DNA of 64,000 nucleotides from Microvirga lotononidis. GTDB lineage: Bacteria > Pseudomonadota > Alphaproteobacteria > Rhizobiales > Beijerinckiaceae. The DNA is taken from the NCBI RefSeq assembly GCF_034627025.1, contig NZ_CP141050.1:62001-126000 (forward strand). The letters run 5' to 3'. Positions within the stretch are counted from its first letter, which is position 1. The number at the start of each line of letters is the position of its first letter. The translations under genes and the position numbers were made by a program. This document shows positions 51,356-61,400 of the stretch, piece after piece. Under the pieces are notes generated by a model, which had not been told where the DNA came from, did not search any database, and was given only the letters and a program-made list of their open reading frames with translations.

Positions 51356-51601
51356 GCCTCCTGCTCAGATGCCCGTCGGGGCTGTCTTACTGCAAGGCTG
51401 GAAAAGCCTGGCGGCTGGGTCTGGTTCCAAGAAATGCGATAGCTGACGTGACAACTGTCGCCTCCTGGTTCCAAGAGGAAGCGGTGGCTAAGTTGTCTCA
51501 GCGGAACCCTCAAGGGTCGACCACAGCCGATAGCCGTATCCGGGTCTCTCGGACCCGCTGGGGCTCGCACCCAGCAGAGCTGGATCCGTTGAGCTCCCGC
51601 G

Positions 51602-52801
51602 TCATTGAGCAGTTGCCGAATTATTCAGGAGTCGCACCGCGACGAAGGCGCCGCCGAGTACCACCAGCGTGCTGACGAGGAACACCGTGCCCAAGCCCGT
51701 CCCGCCCGCGATCGCCCCCAGGACGGGGCTGGCTAAGCCGATCGCCAGGTCGAGGAAGGCGGTGTAAGCACCCATCGCGAGGCCGCGGCTTTCCGGCGGC
51801 GCGCGGTGCACCGCCTCGATGCCGAAGCTGGGATAGACGAGCGACCAGCCAATCCCGGTGAGCGCCGCCCCAACCAGGGCCAGCGCAGGCCCAGGGGCCA
51901 GCCAGATCAGCGCCTGGCCGGCCGCCTCGATCAGCACGCTGGCCAATGCGACCCTGGCGCCGCCGAACTTGTCCGGCAAATGGCCGCCGACCACGCGCGC
52001 CACGATGAAGGCGCCCGCAAAGGCGCTGAAGGCGAGCCAGACCGGGGACCAACCCTGGTCGACGAAGCGCAGCGCGATGAACGCGGTGATCGCCCCGAAG
52101 CCGACGCTGCTCAGGGCCATACCGATCCCGGGCACCCAGACGGCACCGAGCACCCGGGTGAAGGCGGGACGGATCTCCGTCGGCGGCACGACGGAGCGCA
52201 ACGGCAGCACGAGCAGCAGGGTGGCGAGCGGGATCAGGGTCGTCGCCAGCGCGATCGCCACAAAGCCGTAGCTCGCGTACAGGGCGCTGCCGAGCGGAGC
52301 GCCGAAAGCGAAGGCGGCCCACATCGCGGTGCCCACCCAGGCGATGACCTTGCCGGCGTGCCGAGCGTCGACCTGCGCCAGAGCCCAGCCGAAGGCTCCC
52401 GTGATGATGAAGCTCTCTGCCCCGCCGAGCAGGGCCCGGCCCAGCAGCAGGATGGCAGCCGAGATCTCAGGGGTAGCGACGAAGGAGAGCGAGGCGAGAT
52501 AGAGCAACCCGGCCGCTGCGGCCCCGAGCAGGCCGGCGACGACCGCGCGCTTGGCGCCGCGGCTGTCGGAATAATGGCCCGACCACAGGCGTGAGATGAG
52601 CGAGGCGGCGAACTGGCTGCCGGTGATGAGCCCGACCACAAAGGTACTGAGGCCCAGTCCCTGATGCACATGGAGCGGGAGCACCGGCAGCGCGAGGCCG
52701 ATGATCAGGAAGCCGAACAGGACCACGGCCATGATCGGCAGCAGGGTCATGAGGACGGATGGAGCGGCCGCGGCTCGCGATGGGGAGGGAGCAACAATCA
52801 T
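51602..52801 (-). CDS. MFS transporter, YhhS-like
   Basis: The 399-residue protein has 12 predicted membrane segments and the MFS loop-2/3 motif (SRLWSGHYSDSRGAKRAVVA). LPLHVHQGLGLSTFVVGLIT is typical of the YhhS subgroup, implicated in drug or sugar efflux in enterobacteria. It is divergent from a LysR gene at 52897, which may control it. Confidence 0.85.
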   Translation of the reverse strand: MIVAPSPSRAAAAPSVLMTLLPIMAVVLFGFLIIGLALPVLPLHVHQGLGLSTFVVGLITGSQFAASLISRLWSGHYSDSRGAKRAVVAGLLGAAAAGLLYLASLSFVATPEISAAILLLGRALLGGAESFIITGAFGWALAQVDARHAGKVIAWVGTAMWAAFAFGAPLGSALYASYGFVAIALATTLIPLATLLLVLPLRSVVPPTEIRPAFTRVLGAVWVPGIGMALSSVGFGAITAFIALRFVDQGWSPVWLAFSAFAGAFIVARVVGGHLPDKFGGARVALASVLIEAAGQALIWLAPGPALALVGAALTGIGWSLVYPSFGIEAVHRAPPESRGLAMGAYTAFLDLAIGLASPVLGAIAGGTGLGTVFLVSTLVVLGGAFVAVRLLNNSATAQ

Positions 52802-52896
52802 GGGCTCTCGCGGAAATGAAGCAGGACATCTAGCCGATGCCGCGGCATGCGATTAGATGGCATTGTCCGCATGGGCCTATAAGGGAGGCATTATGA

Positions 52897-53790
52897 ATGC
52901 CGGGAGAGAGCCTCAACGACCTCTCCGCGTTTCTGGCCGTTGCGCGGGAGCGGAGCTTTACCCGAGCTGCGGCGAAGCTCGGGGTCTCGCAGTCGGCGCT
53001 GAGCCAGACCATCCGTCAGCTCGAGGCGCGGCTCGGGCTTCGCTTGCTCACCCGCACCACGCGCAGCGTCTCGCCGACGGAAGCAGGTGAGCGCCTGATC
53101 CGAAGCATCGGTCCGCGGCTGGATGAGATCGAGGCCGAGCTCGAATCCTTGAGCGAACTCCGGGAGAAACCCGCTGGGACCATCCGGATCACGGCCACCG
53201 ACTATGCCATCGATCAGATCCTCTGGCCGAAGCTGGAAAGATTCCTGCCGAAGTATCCGGACATCAAGGTCGAACTGGGCATCGATTACGGCCTGACAGA
53301 CATCGCCGCGCAGGCTTACGACGCCGGCGTTCGTCTCGGAGAGCAGGTCGCGAAGGACATGATCTCCGTGCGCATCGGGCCAGACCTCCGCTTTGCGGTG
53401 GTCGGCTCGAAATCGTACTTTGCCAAGCATGCCCCACCGGAGGCACCGCAGGACCTGATCGACCATACCTGCATCAACCTGCGCCTGCCCACCCATGGCG
53501 GGCTGTATGCCTGGGAGTTCGAGAAGGATGGCCAGGAGCTGAGGGTGCGGGTGGACGGTCAGCTCATCTTCAATGGCATCCAGCAGATCCTCAATGCGGC
53601 GGTGGCCGGGTTCGGTCTCGCCTACGTGCCGGAAGGCTTGGCGCAGCCCTATATCGCAAAGGGGCGCCTGACCCGGGTGCTTGCCGACTGGTGTCCGGCT
53701 TGGCCGGGATACCACTTGTACTACCCGAGCCGGCGCCAGGCGTCCCCAGCTTTCGCGCTGCTGGTCGACGCCTTGCGTCATCGAGGGTGA
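52897..53790 (+). CDS. LysR-family transcriptional regulator 1
   Basis: The 297-residue protein has the winged HTH (FLAVARERSFTRAAAKLGVS then QSALSQTIRQLEARLGLRLL) and a C-terminal effector-binding domain (TIRITATDYAIDQILWPKLE). It is very similar in length and sequence to the two LysR proteins at 54000 and 54910. Divergent from the MFS gene 95 bases away. Confidence 0.9.
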   Translation: MPGESLNDLSAFLAVARERSFTRAAAKLGVSQSALSQTIRQLEARLGLRLLTRTTRSVSPTEAGERLIRSIGPRLDEIEAELESLSELREKPAGTIRITATDYAIDQILWPKLERFLPKYPDIKVELGIDYGLTDIAAQAYDAGVRLGEQVAKDMISVRIGPDLRFAVVGSKSYFAKHAPPEAPQDLIDHTCINLRLPTHGGLYAWEFEKDGQELRVRVDGQLIFNGIQQILNAAVAGFGLAYVPEGLAQPYIAKGRLTRVLADWCPAWPGYHLYYPSRRQASPAFALLVDALRHRG

Positions 53791-53999
53791 AACGTCGGCA
53801 GCGGCGGCCTGAGGGCTGAAAGCCCTCTTTGGTCCGCAAAGGGTAATGTACGCGATGGCACATCTGGGACGCTAGCCCGAGGGCCGTAATCCTCACGTAA
53901 CCAGACATTCCGAAAAGTGAATGGACTTCACTGCCTGACCCGAAGCGGCCCTTCCTGTGGGCAGCTATAGATGCCGCTCATGAGCCGCCCGAGTCCGGC

Positions 54000-54893
54000 C
54001 TAGCGCCGGTAGCGGAGTGTCTCAACGATCAGCGACAGGGCCCGCGACGACTGGCGTCGACTGGCGAAGAAGATGTGGAGCCCGGGGAAGGTCGGGCACC
54101 AGTCCGTGAGCACGGATTGAAGTCGGCCGCTGTCGATATGAGGACGCGCCAATTCCTCCGGCATGTAGGCCAAGCCAAACCCCGCGAGTGCGGCCTCCAC
54201 AACCGGGTAGATGGAGTTGAATGTCCAGGATCCTTCAACCCGCACCTGCATGTTCCGCTTGCCCTTCCTGAGTTCCCATGCGTACACGCCGCCACGCATC
54301 GAGAAGCGCATGTTGATGCACTCGTGCCCGGTCAGGTCCGACGGAGACTTGGGCAGCGGATGCCCTTCCAGGTAGGAGGGCGCACCGACGATCACCATGC
54401 GGATGTCCCGCGAGATCCGAACGGCCGTCATGTCCTTGGAAATCTGGTCGCCGAAACGTACACCCGCATCGAAGCGCTCCGCGACGATGTCGGTCAGTCC
54501 CGGCTCGATGGCGACCTCGATCTTGAGGTGGGGATGCTTTGGCTGGAGCTTGGACAGCTTGGGCCAGAGGATCGTGTTCGCCGCAAAATCGGAAGCCGTG
54601 ATGCGCACGGTCCCGACAGGCTTGTCGCGAAGCTCCTCGAAGGCGGCCAGTTCTTCGGCGATCGCCTCGAAGCGAGGGGCTACTCTCTGGATCAGGCGCT
54701 CACCCGCCTCCGTTGGCGATACGCTACGGGTCGTGCGCGTCAGCAAACGCAGCCCCAGCCGCGCCTCCAAGCCTCGAATGGTGTGGCTGAGCGCCGATTG
54801 AGATACTCCCAACTGCGCTGCCGCGCGGGTGAAGCTTCGCTCCCGGGCAACCGCGAGAAAGGCCTGGAGGTCGCGGAAGTTCTCACCGGACAT
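54000..54893 (-). CDS. LysR-family transcriptional regulator 2
   Basis: A 297-residue LysR protein with VARERSFTRAAAQLGVSQSA and VRITASDFAANTILWPKLSK, paralogous to the neighbours at 52897 and 54910. It begins 16 bases after the end of LysR 3, same direction, so the two may be co-transcribed. Confidence 0.9.
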   Translation of the reverse strand: MSGENFRDLQAFLAVARERSFTRAAAQLGVSQSALSHTIRGLEARLGLRLLTRTTRSVSPTEAGERLIQRVAPRFEAIAEELAAFEELRDKPVGTVRITASDFAANTILWPKLSKLQPKHPHLKIEVAIEPGLTDIVAERFDAGVRFGDQISKDMTAVRISRDIRMVIVGAPSYLEGHPLPKSPSDLTGHECINMRFSMRGGVYAWELRKGKRNMQVRVEGSWTFNSIYPVVEAALAGFGLAYMPEELARPHIDSGRLQSVLTDWCPTFPGLHIFFASRRQSSRALSLIVETLRYRR

Positions 54894-54909
54894 GCACGGT
54901 TCTCCGCTG

Positions 54910-55803
54910 CTACGGCCTGTGGCGCAAGGCTTCGACCAGCAAGGTCATCGCGCGCGACGGTTGGCGCCGGTTCGGGTAATAGAGATGGAATCCGGGCCAC
55001 ACCGGGCACCAGTCCTCCAGCACCGAGATGAGCTGTCCCGCTGAGACGCAGGGGCGAACCATATCCTCGGGCAGGTAGGCCAGCCCGAAGCCGGCCTTGG
55101 CCGCCTCGAAGATGTCGTAGGCGTTGTTGAAGGTGACCGTTCCATCGACCCGGGCATTCACGCTGCGCTTGCCCTTGGCGAACTCCCATTCGTAGAGGCC
55201 GCCGTAGGTGGAGGCGCGCAGGTTGATGCAAACGTGCTCGGTGAGGTCGCGGGGCGTTTGTGGCGGCGCCCGCCCTGCGAAGTAGGACTTCGAGCCCACA
55301 ACCATGTTGCGGACGTCGGGGCCGATCCGCACCGAGATCATGTCCTGTGCCAGTTCCTGGCCGAACCGCACGCCGGCGTCGTACCCGCGCGCGACGATAT
55401 CGACGCTCTCATACTCGTTGTTCAGCTCGACCTTGATCTTGGGGTATTGCGGGAGGAACGTCGCCAGCTTGGGCCAAAGCGTGCTCCGGATGGCGTAGTC
55501 GATGGCGGTGATCCGGATCGTTCCCATGGGCTCGTCCCGAAGTTCGCCGAGCGACGCGATCTCGGCCTGGATCCCATCGAATTCGGGAGCGAGACGATCC
55601 AGCAGCCGCTGACCGGCCTCGGTGGGCGCCACGCCGCGCGGGCTGCGCACGAGAAGACGAACGCCCAGCTTTGCCTCCAACGCTCGGATGGTGGTGCTCA
55701 AGGCTGGTTGCGTCACCCGAAGCTGGGCCGCTGCGCGGGTGAAGCTGCGCGCGCGGGCAACCGTGACGAATGCGAGAAGGTCGCCGAAGCTGTCACGCGA
55801 CAT
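54910..55803 (-). CDS. LysR-family transcriptional regulator 3
   Basis: A 297-residue LysR protein (TVARARSFTRAAAQLRVTQP; TIRITAIDYAIRSTLWPKLA). It is divergent from the dienelactone-hydrolase-like gene at 56041 across 237 bases, so it is the likely regulator of the downstream oxidoreductase cassette. Paralogous to LysR 1 and 2. Confidence 0.9.
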   Translation of the reverse strand: MSRDSFGDLLAFVTVARARSFTRAAAQLRVTQPALSTTIRALEAKLGVRLLVRSPRGVAPTEAGQRLLDRLAPEFDGIQAEIASLGELRDEPMGTIRITAIDYAIRSTLWPKLATFLPQYPKIKVELNNEYESVDIVARGYDAGVRFGQELAQDMISVRIGPDVRNMVVGSKSYFAGRAPPQTPRDLTEHVCINLRASTYGGLYEWEFAKGKRSVNARVDGTVTFNNAYDIFEAAKAGFGLAYLPEDMVRPCVSAGQLISVLEDWCPVWPGFHLYYPNRRQPSRAMTLLVEALRHRP

Positions 55804-56040
55804 CGATGAACCCCTTCATGGGACCTATCCATTCCATGGCCCTCGTCCGAAATCTGGCCAGGAACCGACCCTATCGGATGCGGCCATTCATGAACAGCAT
55901 TTATGGCACTATGCGAATTATGCCGTCTATCCGATGTCGGATGCGCCATCTAACTTCCGTCTCAGCCAGGGAAGGCTAAGCCCTGGAAGTGAGCCTTAAG
56001 GCGCCGCAGAGGCGCACGACCGTGTGAGTGAGGAACTGAA
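55804..56040. promoter_or_regulatory. divergent intergenic region, LysR 3 / hydrolase
   Basis: It should contain both promoters and LysR sites. A candidate dyad is GGCA-n12-TGCC (about 55904-55923) within an AT-rich stretch. No firm box. Confidence 0.35.
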
Positions 56041-57063
56041 ATGTCCATCCTGAGAAACTCTTTGATGTCTGCCGCGATCCTGTTCGCAATCCCGGCGTTC
56101 GCGCAATCCACGAACCCCTTCACCGTGGCACAGGGTACCAATGTCGTCGGTTCGCAGAAGGTCACGTTTGACAACGGCGGCGTGCGCATGGCCGGCAATC
56201 TCTACCTTCCCGCCAACTACGACAGTAGCAGGAAGTATCCGGCAATCGTCGTGGCCCATCCCTGGGGCGGCGTGAAGGAACAGACCTCTGGCCTGTACGC
56301 CCGGGAACTGGCGCGCAAGGGCTTCATCACGCTGGCCTACGACGCCTCCCACTACGGCGAAAGCGGCGGCGAGCCGCGCGACCTGGAAGATCCGGCCGAC
56401 CGCGTGCAGGACATCCGGAGCGCGGTGGGCTACTTGGCCAGCCTGCCGCAGGTGGATGCTAACCGCATCGGCGCGGTCGGTGTCTGTGCCGGTGGCGGCT
56501 ATACGCTGCACGAGGCCCAGACCGACCTGCGCGTGAAAGCGGTGGCCGGCGTGGTCGCCTACGACATCGGGGATGCGACTCGCACCGGCATCCAGGGCGC
56601 CTCGGTCACGGCCGAGGACCAGCAGAAGCTGCTCCAGGGCGTCGCCGAGCAACTGAACAAGGAAGCGGCTGGCGCACCCGTGTTGGTGCAGCAACTGCTT
56701 CCATCACGTGACCAGGTCAGTGCCGATAGCGACAACTTCATCCGTGAGGCGGTGGATTACTACCTGACCCCGCGCGGCGCTCATCCGAACGCTCGCAACC
56801 GCTTCACCGTGACCAGCCCCGGCCTGCACATGGCGTACTACCCGCTGGAACACATGGAGCGGGTCTCGCCCCGGCCTGTGCTGCTGATCGCTGGCGAGCG
56901 CGCAGAGACGCGCAAGTTCAGCGAAGCGGCGTACGCCAAGGCCCAGCAGCCCAAGGAACTGCTGGTCATCCCCGGCGCCTCGCACTTCGACCTCTACGAC
57001 AAGCCGCAGTACGTGACGCCCGCCGTGGACAAGATGGCCGAATTCTTCGGCAAGCACCTGTGA
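56041..57063 (+). CDS. exported dienelactone-hydrolase-like alpha/beta hydrolase
   Basis: The 340-residue protein has a signal peptide (MSILRNSLMSAAILFAIPAF, AQ) and an alpha/beta-hydrolase fold. The nucleophile elbow reads GVCAGGG, giving a cysteine as in dienelactone hydrolases; ASHFDLYD near the end carries the histidine. Oxyanion region VVAHPWGG. Substrate unknown. It heads a row of redox genes and is divergent from LysR 3. Confidence 0.85.
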   Translation: MSILRNSLMSAAILFAIPAFAQSTNPFTVAQGTNVVGSQKVTFDNGGVRMAGNLYLPANYDSSRKYPAIVVAHPWGGVKEQTSGLYARELARKGFITLAYDASHYGESGGEPRDLEDPADRVQDIRSAVGYLASLPQVDANRIGAVGVCAGGGYTLHEAQTDLRVKAVAGVVAYDIGDATRTGIQGASVTAEDQQKLLQGVAEQLNKEAAGAPVLVQQLLPSRDQVSADSDNFIREAVDYYLTPRGAHPNARNRFTVTSPGLHMAYYPLEHMERVSPRPVLLIAGERAETRKFSEAAYAKAQQPKELLVIPGASHFDLYDKPQYVTPAVDKMAEFFGKHL

Positions 57064-57089
57064 GGCCGTGACGGCAGGGAGGCACGGAC

Positions 57090-58163
57090 ATGAAGCCATC
57101 GCTCATCGCCCTCTCCATCTACGCGCTAGCGACGGTCTGCGCCGTCCCGGCGGCCTTGGCACAGGATGCGGCTGGCAACGCCCGCATCCAGGCCACCGCG
57201 CCCAGCGACTGGTCGATGCAGGTGGTCAGCGACGGCCTCGACTATCCCTGGGACATCGCGCGTGCCGGGGATCGGTTTCTGCTCACCGAGAAGGCCGGCA
57301 ACATCGTCGTGATCGAGAACGGCCGGCAGCGGCGCCATGCGCTCCAGACCTCCGATCCGATCGTGGACGAAGGCGGCGCCGGCCTGCTCGGCATGGCGCT
57401 GTCCCGGGACTTCGCGCAAAGCGGCGTCGCCTACTTCTACCACTCGTACCGCTCCGATGCGGACCTCGCCAACAAGATCATCGAGGCGCGGTTCGACGGC
57501 GATGCCTGGCGAGAAACCCGCGTGCTGCTGGTCGGGATCCCCGGTCATCGGCTCTACAACGGCGGGGCCATCGCCATCGCGCCGGACGGGCACCTTTACG
57601 TGACCACCGGCTGGACCGGCAACCGCGAGCGTCCGCAGGATCGGGCCAGCCTGGCCGGGAAGGTGCTGCGCATGACACTGAGTGGTCAGGCACCGCCGGA
57701 CAACCCATTCCCGGGCTCCCTGATCTACTCTTACGGCCATCGCAATCCGCAGGGGATGGCCTGGAATCCGGCCGGCGAGCTGTTCGTGGTCGAGCATGGC
57801 GAGTCCGGCCACGACGAGATCAACCGGATCAGGCCAGGCGTGAATTACGGATGGCCGCTGGCCCAAGGCGCCGAGCGGCGCGATGGCATGGAGCCGGCCT
57901 GGATCGAATCCGGCCGCAGCACGTGGGCGCCCGCAGGCGCCGCGTTCGCCGGAGATGAACTGGTGATCGCGGCGCTCGGCTCACGCGAACTGCTGGCCAT
58001 GGACGAAGGCGCCAGAGCGCTCAAGCGCGTGTTCAGTTCCGGTGACCGCATCCGGGACGTGCTGCCGGTGGCGCGCGACCTCTACGTGATCACGACGAAC
58101 CGGTCGCCGAGGGGGGAAGGTCCCTCGAAGGACCGACTGCTGCGACTGTCCCCGAGGCAATGA
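57090..58163 (+). CDS. PQQ-dependent sugar dehydrogenase
   Basis: The 357-residue protein belongs to the glucose/sorbosone dehydrogenase family (PF07995). A signal peptide (MKPSLIALSIYALATVCAVP) precedes a six-bladed propeller with LDYPWDIARAGDRFLLTEKA, GGAGLLGMALSRDF, HRLYNGGAIAIAPDGHLYVT and YGHRNPQGMAWNPAGELFVV. It should oxidise aldoses or similar alcohols in the periplasm with PQQ. It begins 26 bases after the hydrolase; no PQQ biosynthesis genes lie here. Confidence 0.9.
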   Translation: MKPSLIALSIYALATVCAVPAALAQDAAGNARIQATAPSDWSMQVVSDGLDYPWDIARAGDRFLLTEKAGNIVVIENGRQRRHALQTSDPIVDEGGAGLLGMALSRDFAQSGVAYFYHSYRSDADLANKIIEARFDGDAWRETRVLLVGIPGHRLYNGGAIAIAPDGHLYVTTGWTGNRERPQDRASLAGKVLRMTLSGQAPPDNPFPGSLIYSYGHRNPQGMAWNPAGELFVVEHGESGHDEINRIRPGVNYGWPLAQGAERRDGMEPAWIESGRSTWAPAGAAFAGDELVIAALGSRELLAMDEGARALKRVFSSGDRIRDVLPVARDLYVITTNRSPRGEGPSKDRLLRLSPRQ

Positions 58164-58293
58164 CACGACCTGCCTTGGAGGCTTTTGAGGCAACGGCCCC
58201 AGAGGCCTACGGGCATGGCTCCCAGGAAGGGATGACGTCCAGGAGCCACGACATCGTCATCCGGAAATCTGAGTCAACACAGGAAATGACATC

Positions 58294-59058
58294 ATGAATA
58301 TCTCCTTCGAGAACCAAGTTGCGCTGGTGACCGGCGCCGCGTCGGGCCTGGGTCTGGCAACCGCAAAGGCATTCGCGCAGGCGGGCGCGGCCGTTGCGCT
58401 GGCGGACGTGAACGGCGACGGCGCCCGCGCCGCCGCCGATGACCTGGTCGCGGCCGGGCACACGGCCATCGGCATCCGCTGCGACGTGGCCGATCTGGGC
58501 GAAGTCGAGGCCATGGTCAAGGAGACCGTCGCCACGTTCGGTCGCCTGGATGTGGCCTTCAACAACGCCGGGATTCAGAACGTCCTCGCGGAGACCGCCG
58601 ACGCCACGCCCGAGGACTTCGATCGCGTGACCTCGGTCAACCTGCGTGGCATTTGGGCCTGCATGAAGTACGAGTTGCAGCACATGCGGCAGCAGGGACG
58701 CGGAGCCATCGTCAACTGCTCGTCACTCGGCGGGCTGGTGGGCGGGGCCCAGCGCGGCACCTATCACGCGGCCAAGCATGGCGTTCTCGGCCTGACCAAG
58801 AGCGCGGCGCTGGAATACGCCACGCGGAACATCCGCGTCAACGCCGTGTGCCCCGGCCTGATCTGGACCCCGATGGTGGAACAGATGGTTGCCTCTGGCC
58901 AGAAGGAGGCACTGGATGCCATGGTCGAGGGCATCCCCATGCGTCGGCACGGCCGGGCCGACGAGATCGCCGACGCCGTGCTGTGGCTGTGCAGTTCGGC
59001 TTCCAGCTACGTGACCGGGCAATCCATCTCGGTGGACGGCGGGCTCATCATGCGCTGA
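58294..59058 (+). CDS. SDR-family oxidoreductase
   Basis: The 254-residue classical SDR has the cofactor motif TGAASGLG near residue 14, NNAG, the catalytic Ser in NCSSLGG, and the YxxxK pair in YHAAKHG, then VCPGLIWTPM and YVTGQSISVDGG. It probably acts as an NAD(P)-dependent alcohol or sugar dehydrogenase. Third gene of the cassette. Confidence 0.92.
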   Translation: MNISFENQVALVTGAASGLGLATAKAFAQAGAAVALADVNGDGARAAADDLVAAGHTAIGIRCDVADLGEVEAMVKETVATFGRLDVAFNNAGIQNVLAETADATPEDFDRVTSVNLRGIWACMKYELQHMRQQGRGAIVNCSSLGGLVGGAQRGTYHAAKHGVLGLTKSAALEYATRNIRVNAVCPGLIWTPMVEQMVASGQKEALDAMVEGIPMRRHGRADEIADAVLWLCSSASSYVTGQSISVDGGLIMR

Positions 59059-59066
59059 TCGTGCCT

Positions 59067-59109
59067 CCGCGGACGAACGTTTGCCACACTGGCAAGCGTT
59101 CGTCCGCGG
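59067..59109. terminator. long hairpin between convergent SDR and cyclase genes
   Basis: Arms ccgcggacgaacg and its complement cgttcgtccgcgg enclose a second stem TTGCCA-cac-TGGCAA, giving about 20 pairs with one G-T. No T-run follows, but the place between convergent genes suits a bidirectional terminator. Confidence 0.55.
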
Positions 59110-59153
59110 GTGTTCAAGCCGATGGCGCGGCGGTCTACCCTGACCCTGCGCGA

Positions 59154-60605
59154 TCATTCAAGGTTCGTGAGCCCCTGCTTGCGATGTGGGGGCTCGTCGG
59201 CAGGGCGCATCTGCCACGTGGCGATGTGAACCAGGAGGCCCTGCTGCCTGCCACGGAGCTGAACCTGGCGAGAGGACTGGAACCTCGTGAGCCACTCCTG
59301 ATCTCCCGCGGCGCGGACGCAATCCTCGGAGGCGATGATCGAGCCCCCGATCTCGCGCGTCACCTCCTCGAGCCTGCTCGCCACGTTCACCACGTCGCCC
59401 ACGACGGTAAACTCGACGCGCTCCCTGCCACCGAGATTGCCGACGGTCACCGGACCGCAATGGACTCCGACCGAGACATGCAGCGGATCGGCGCCGCGGC
59501 CGGACCGTTTTCGGCTCCAGCGCTCGATCTCCTCCTGAAGTTCGAAGGCGCACGCGAGCGCGCGGGCCGGCGCATCCGGTTGCGGACCGATGGAGCCGAA
59601 GGTCGCCATGAAGCCGTCGCCCAGGTACTTGTCGAGGGTGCCGCCATGCTTGAACACGATGGCACTGCTCCGCTCCTGGAAACTCCGCAGCAAGGCAAAC
59701 GTGCGCTCGGGTGAGAGGGTTTCGGTGAGTTTGGTGAAGCCGACGATGTCTGCGAACAGGATGGCTACCGTTCGTGTCGCCGGCTCTCCGAACGCGGTCG
59801 CGCCGCGGCTGGAGAGGGCCTCAGCCACGTCCGGAGAGACGTAGCGCGCGAGATCCGCGCGCACGACCTCGGCCTCGACCTGGTTCAACAAGGTCCGGCG
59901 GCCGCGCCAGACGGTCAGCGTCAGGAGCAGGGTGAACAGCGAGGTTGCCACAAGCTGGGTGTACCATGCGGTCAGACTGACAAAGGCGGGCTTGAAGGAG
60001 AGATCCAGGACGGCGGCTGACGTAAGCGCGCCCTCCGCGGCTGCATCGTTGAAGCGCAGCGTGTCCGGCTGGGAGTAGATCGTGAAGACGCCGATCGACC
60101 AAATGCCGAGGATCGATACACCCGTCCATAGCACCCTCCTCGGGGAGTAGGTGAGCGCGGCCTCACCGAGGAGAAGGAGAACGTAGAGGAATTCCTGCCC
60201 GCGCAGACGGGTCTGGATCGGCCACTCGCCGCCGAGACTGGCCGGCGGCGGGACCAGGATCGCGGCCGTCACCAAGGCCACGTCGAGGACGATGAAGCCA
60301 AGCTTGATCGCCTCGCCATAACGATGGTGACGCAGGCGGTATGGGATGTAGCCCAGGAGGAAGAACCCGAGGGCGTAGGCTCCGTAATAGAGATCGCGTG
60401 GCCACGGGACGAGCCAGATCAGCCAGACCGAAACAACGATGATCGCGGTCAGCCGGGCGTAGAAGGCGAACCGGAGGCCTTCGAGCTCTGCCTGTCGAAT
60501 GCTCGCCTGAAGACGAACCTGCGAGATCTTGAGGGATCGGAACGATCGCAGCCCCTCCAAGGTCCTGGATACCAAGCCGACGCTCCGGGTTGCCAAGTCA
60601 GACAT
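59154..60605 (-). CDS. membrane adenylate/guanylate cyclase
   Basis: The ATG at 60605 gives 483 residues: an N-terminal helical segment, about six membrane helices (residues 45-245), and a class III cyclase domain (about 285-455). Metal aspartates appear in LFADIVGFTKLTETL and YLGDGFMATFG, and the transition-state segment as VVNVASRLEEVTREIG. It likely makes cAMP in response to a membrane signal. Different architecture from the cyclase at 3500. Confidence 0.88.
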   Translation of the reverse strand: MSDLATRSVGLVSRTLEGLRSFRSLKISQVRLQASIRQAELEGLRFAFYARLTAIIVVSVWLIWLVPWPRDLYYGAYALGFFLLGYIPYRLRHHRYGEAIKLGFIVLDVALVTAAILVPPPASLGGEWPIQTRLRGQEFLYVLLLLGEAALTYSPRRVLWTGVSILGIWSIGVFTIYSQPDTLRFNDAAAEGALTSAAVLDLSFKPAFVSLTAWYTQLVATSLFTLLLTLTVWRGRRTLLNQVEAEVVRADLARYVSPDVAEALSSRGATAFGEPATRTVAILFADIVGFTKLTETLSPERTFALLRSFQERSSAIVFKHGGTLDKYLGDGFMATFGSIGPQPDAPARALACAFELQEEIERWSRKRSGRGADPLHVSVGVHCGPVTVGNLGGRERVEFTVVGDVVNVASRLEEVTREIGGSIIASEDCVRAAGDQEWLTRFQSSRQVQLRGRQQGLLVHIATWQMRPADEPPHRKQGLTNLE

Positions 60606-60724
60606 ATGCTCGCTCTGCCAATCCCAGAAGCTTTGATTCTGAACCTTGTAGCATTCCGACGAGGGCCTTGCACGGTGCGAGCGGACATGGCACCGGCAAG
60701 CCTTCAATCCGGACCCTCGAACAC

Positions 60725-60748
60725 TTTTCGGACCGGACGTTCCGAAAA
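60725..60748. terminator. inverted repeat TTTTCGGA-n8-TCCGAAAA
   Basis: A perfect 8-bp inverted repeat lies just beyond the end of the cyclophilin-like gene on its strand, between two leftward genes. It could end that transcript, though no T-run continues past it. Confidence 0.4.
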
Positions 60749-60765
60749 CGCAGGGGTCTTGGTTC

Positions 60766-61242
60766 CTATCGGATGCGCTCGATGTGCAACGGGAACTTGC
60801 CGCGCACGCGGAGCGGCTCGAAACTGCCGTCGAAGCGGCCGAGCCGGATCAGGCCGTCCCAACGGTAATCGGCGTAGAACATGGCCAGGTTGCCCCAGGG
60901 CTTGAAGTAGCAGAGATCACCCGGCCGCTCGTCGCCGAACGGGCCGCTGCCATCCTCCGTGAGCTTGCGCGGGAGGTAGGCGATCTTCTCGTTGCCGCCG
61001 TAATCCTCGATCGTGAGATCCAGGGGGAGTAGCATGGCCAAATCGCGGGCCGACGGGTTGTCGTAGAGCGTGGCCGTCATGGTTCGACCATCGAAGGTCA
61101 GCCTGATCCTCACGTCGGTCGGCTTCTGGCTTGCCGGATCCCTACCGCTCTGACCGTGTGCCAGATGCGGAACGGCGGCTGCGAGCGTGGCGCCCAGCAT
61201 CGCGCGGCGGCTGATCGTCGGTGGCCCCATCGCCATGGACAT
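60766..61242 (-). CDS. exported cyclophilin-like fold protein
   Basis: The 158-residue protein has a twin-arginine-like signal (ISRRAMLGATLAAAVPHLAH) and a cyclophilin-like domain of the TM1367/PF18050 type (RIRLTFDGRTMTATLYDNPS, ARDLAMLLPLDLTIEDYGG, PGDLCYFKPWGNLAMFY). Peptidyl-prolyl isomerase residues are not conserved in this group. The IS630 element inserted about 160 bases upstream. Confidence 0.75.
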   Translation of the reverse strand: MSMAMGPPTISRRAMLGATLAAAVPHLAHGQSGRDPASQKPTDVRIRLTFDGRTMTATLYDNPSARDLAMLLPLDLTIEDYGGNEKIAYLPRKLTEDGSGPFGDERPGDLCYFKPWGNLAMFYADYRWDGLIRLGRFDGSFEPLRVRGKFPLHIERIR

Positions 61243-61400
61243 GCTCCGGATTGTGCGGGACGAGGCTTCTCGACTGCCGGCTTTCCTATCTGGGCTAACC
61301 CGTAGCTGCCGGCAATGGATTTGGGTAGACCCGTCATGGTGTCAGGCTATTCGGGCTCTCCTCATGGGACAGGAAACATGGACAGCAGGCTTCGGCCGGC

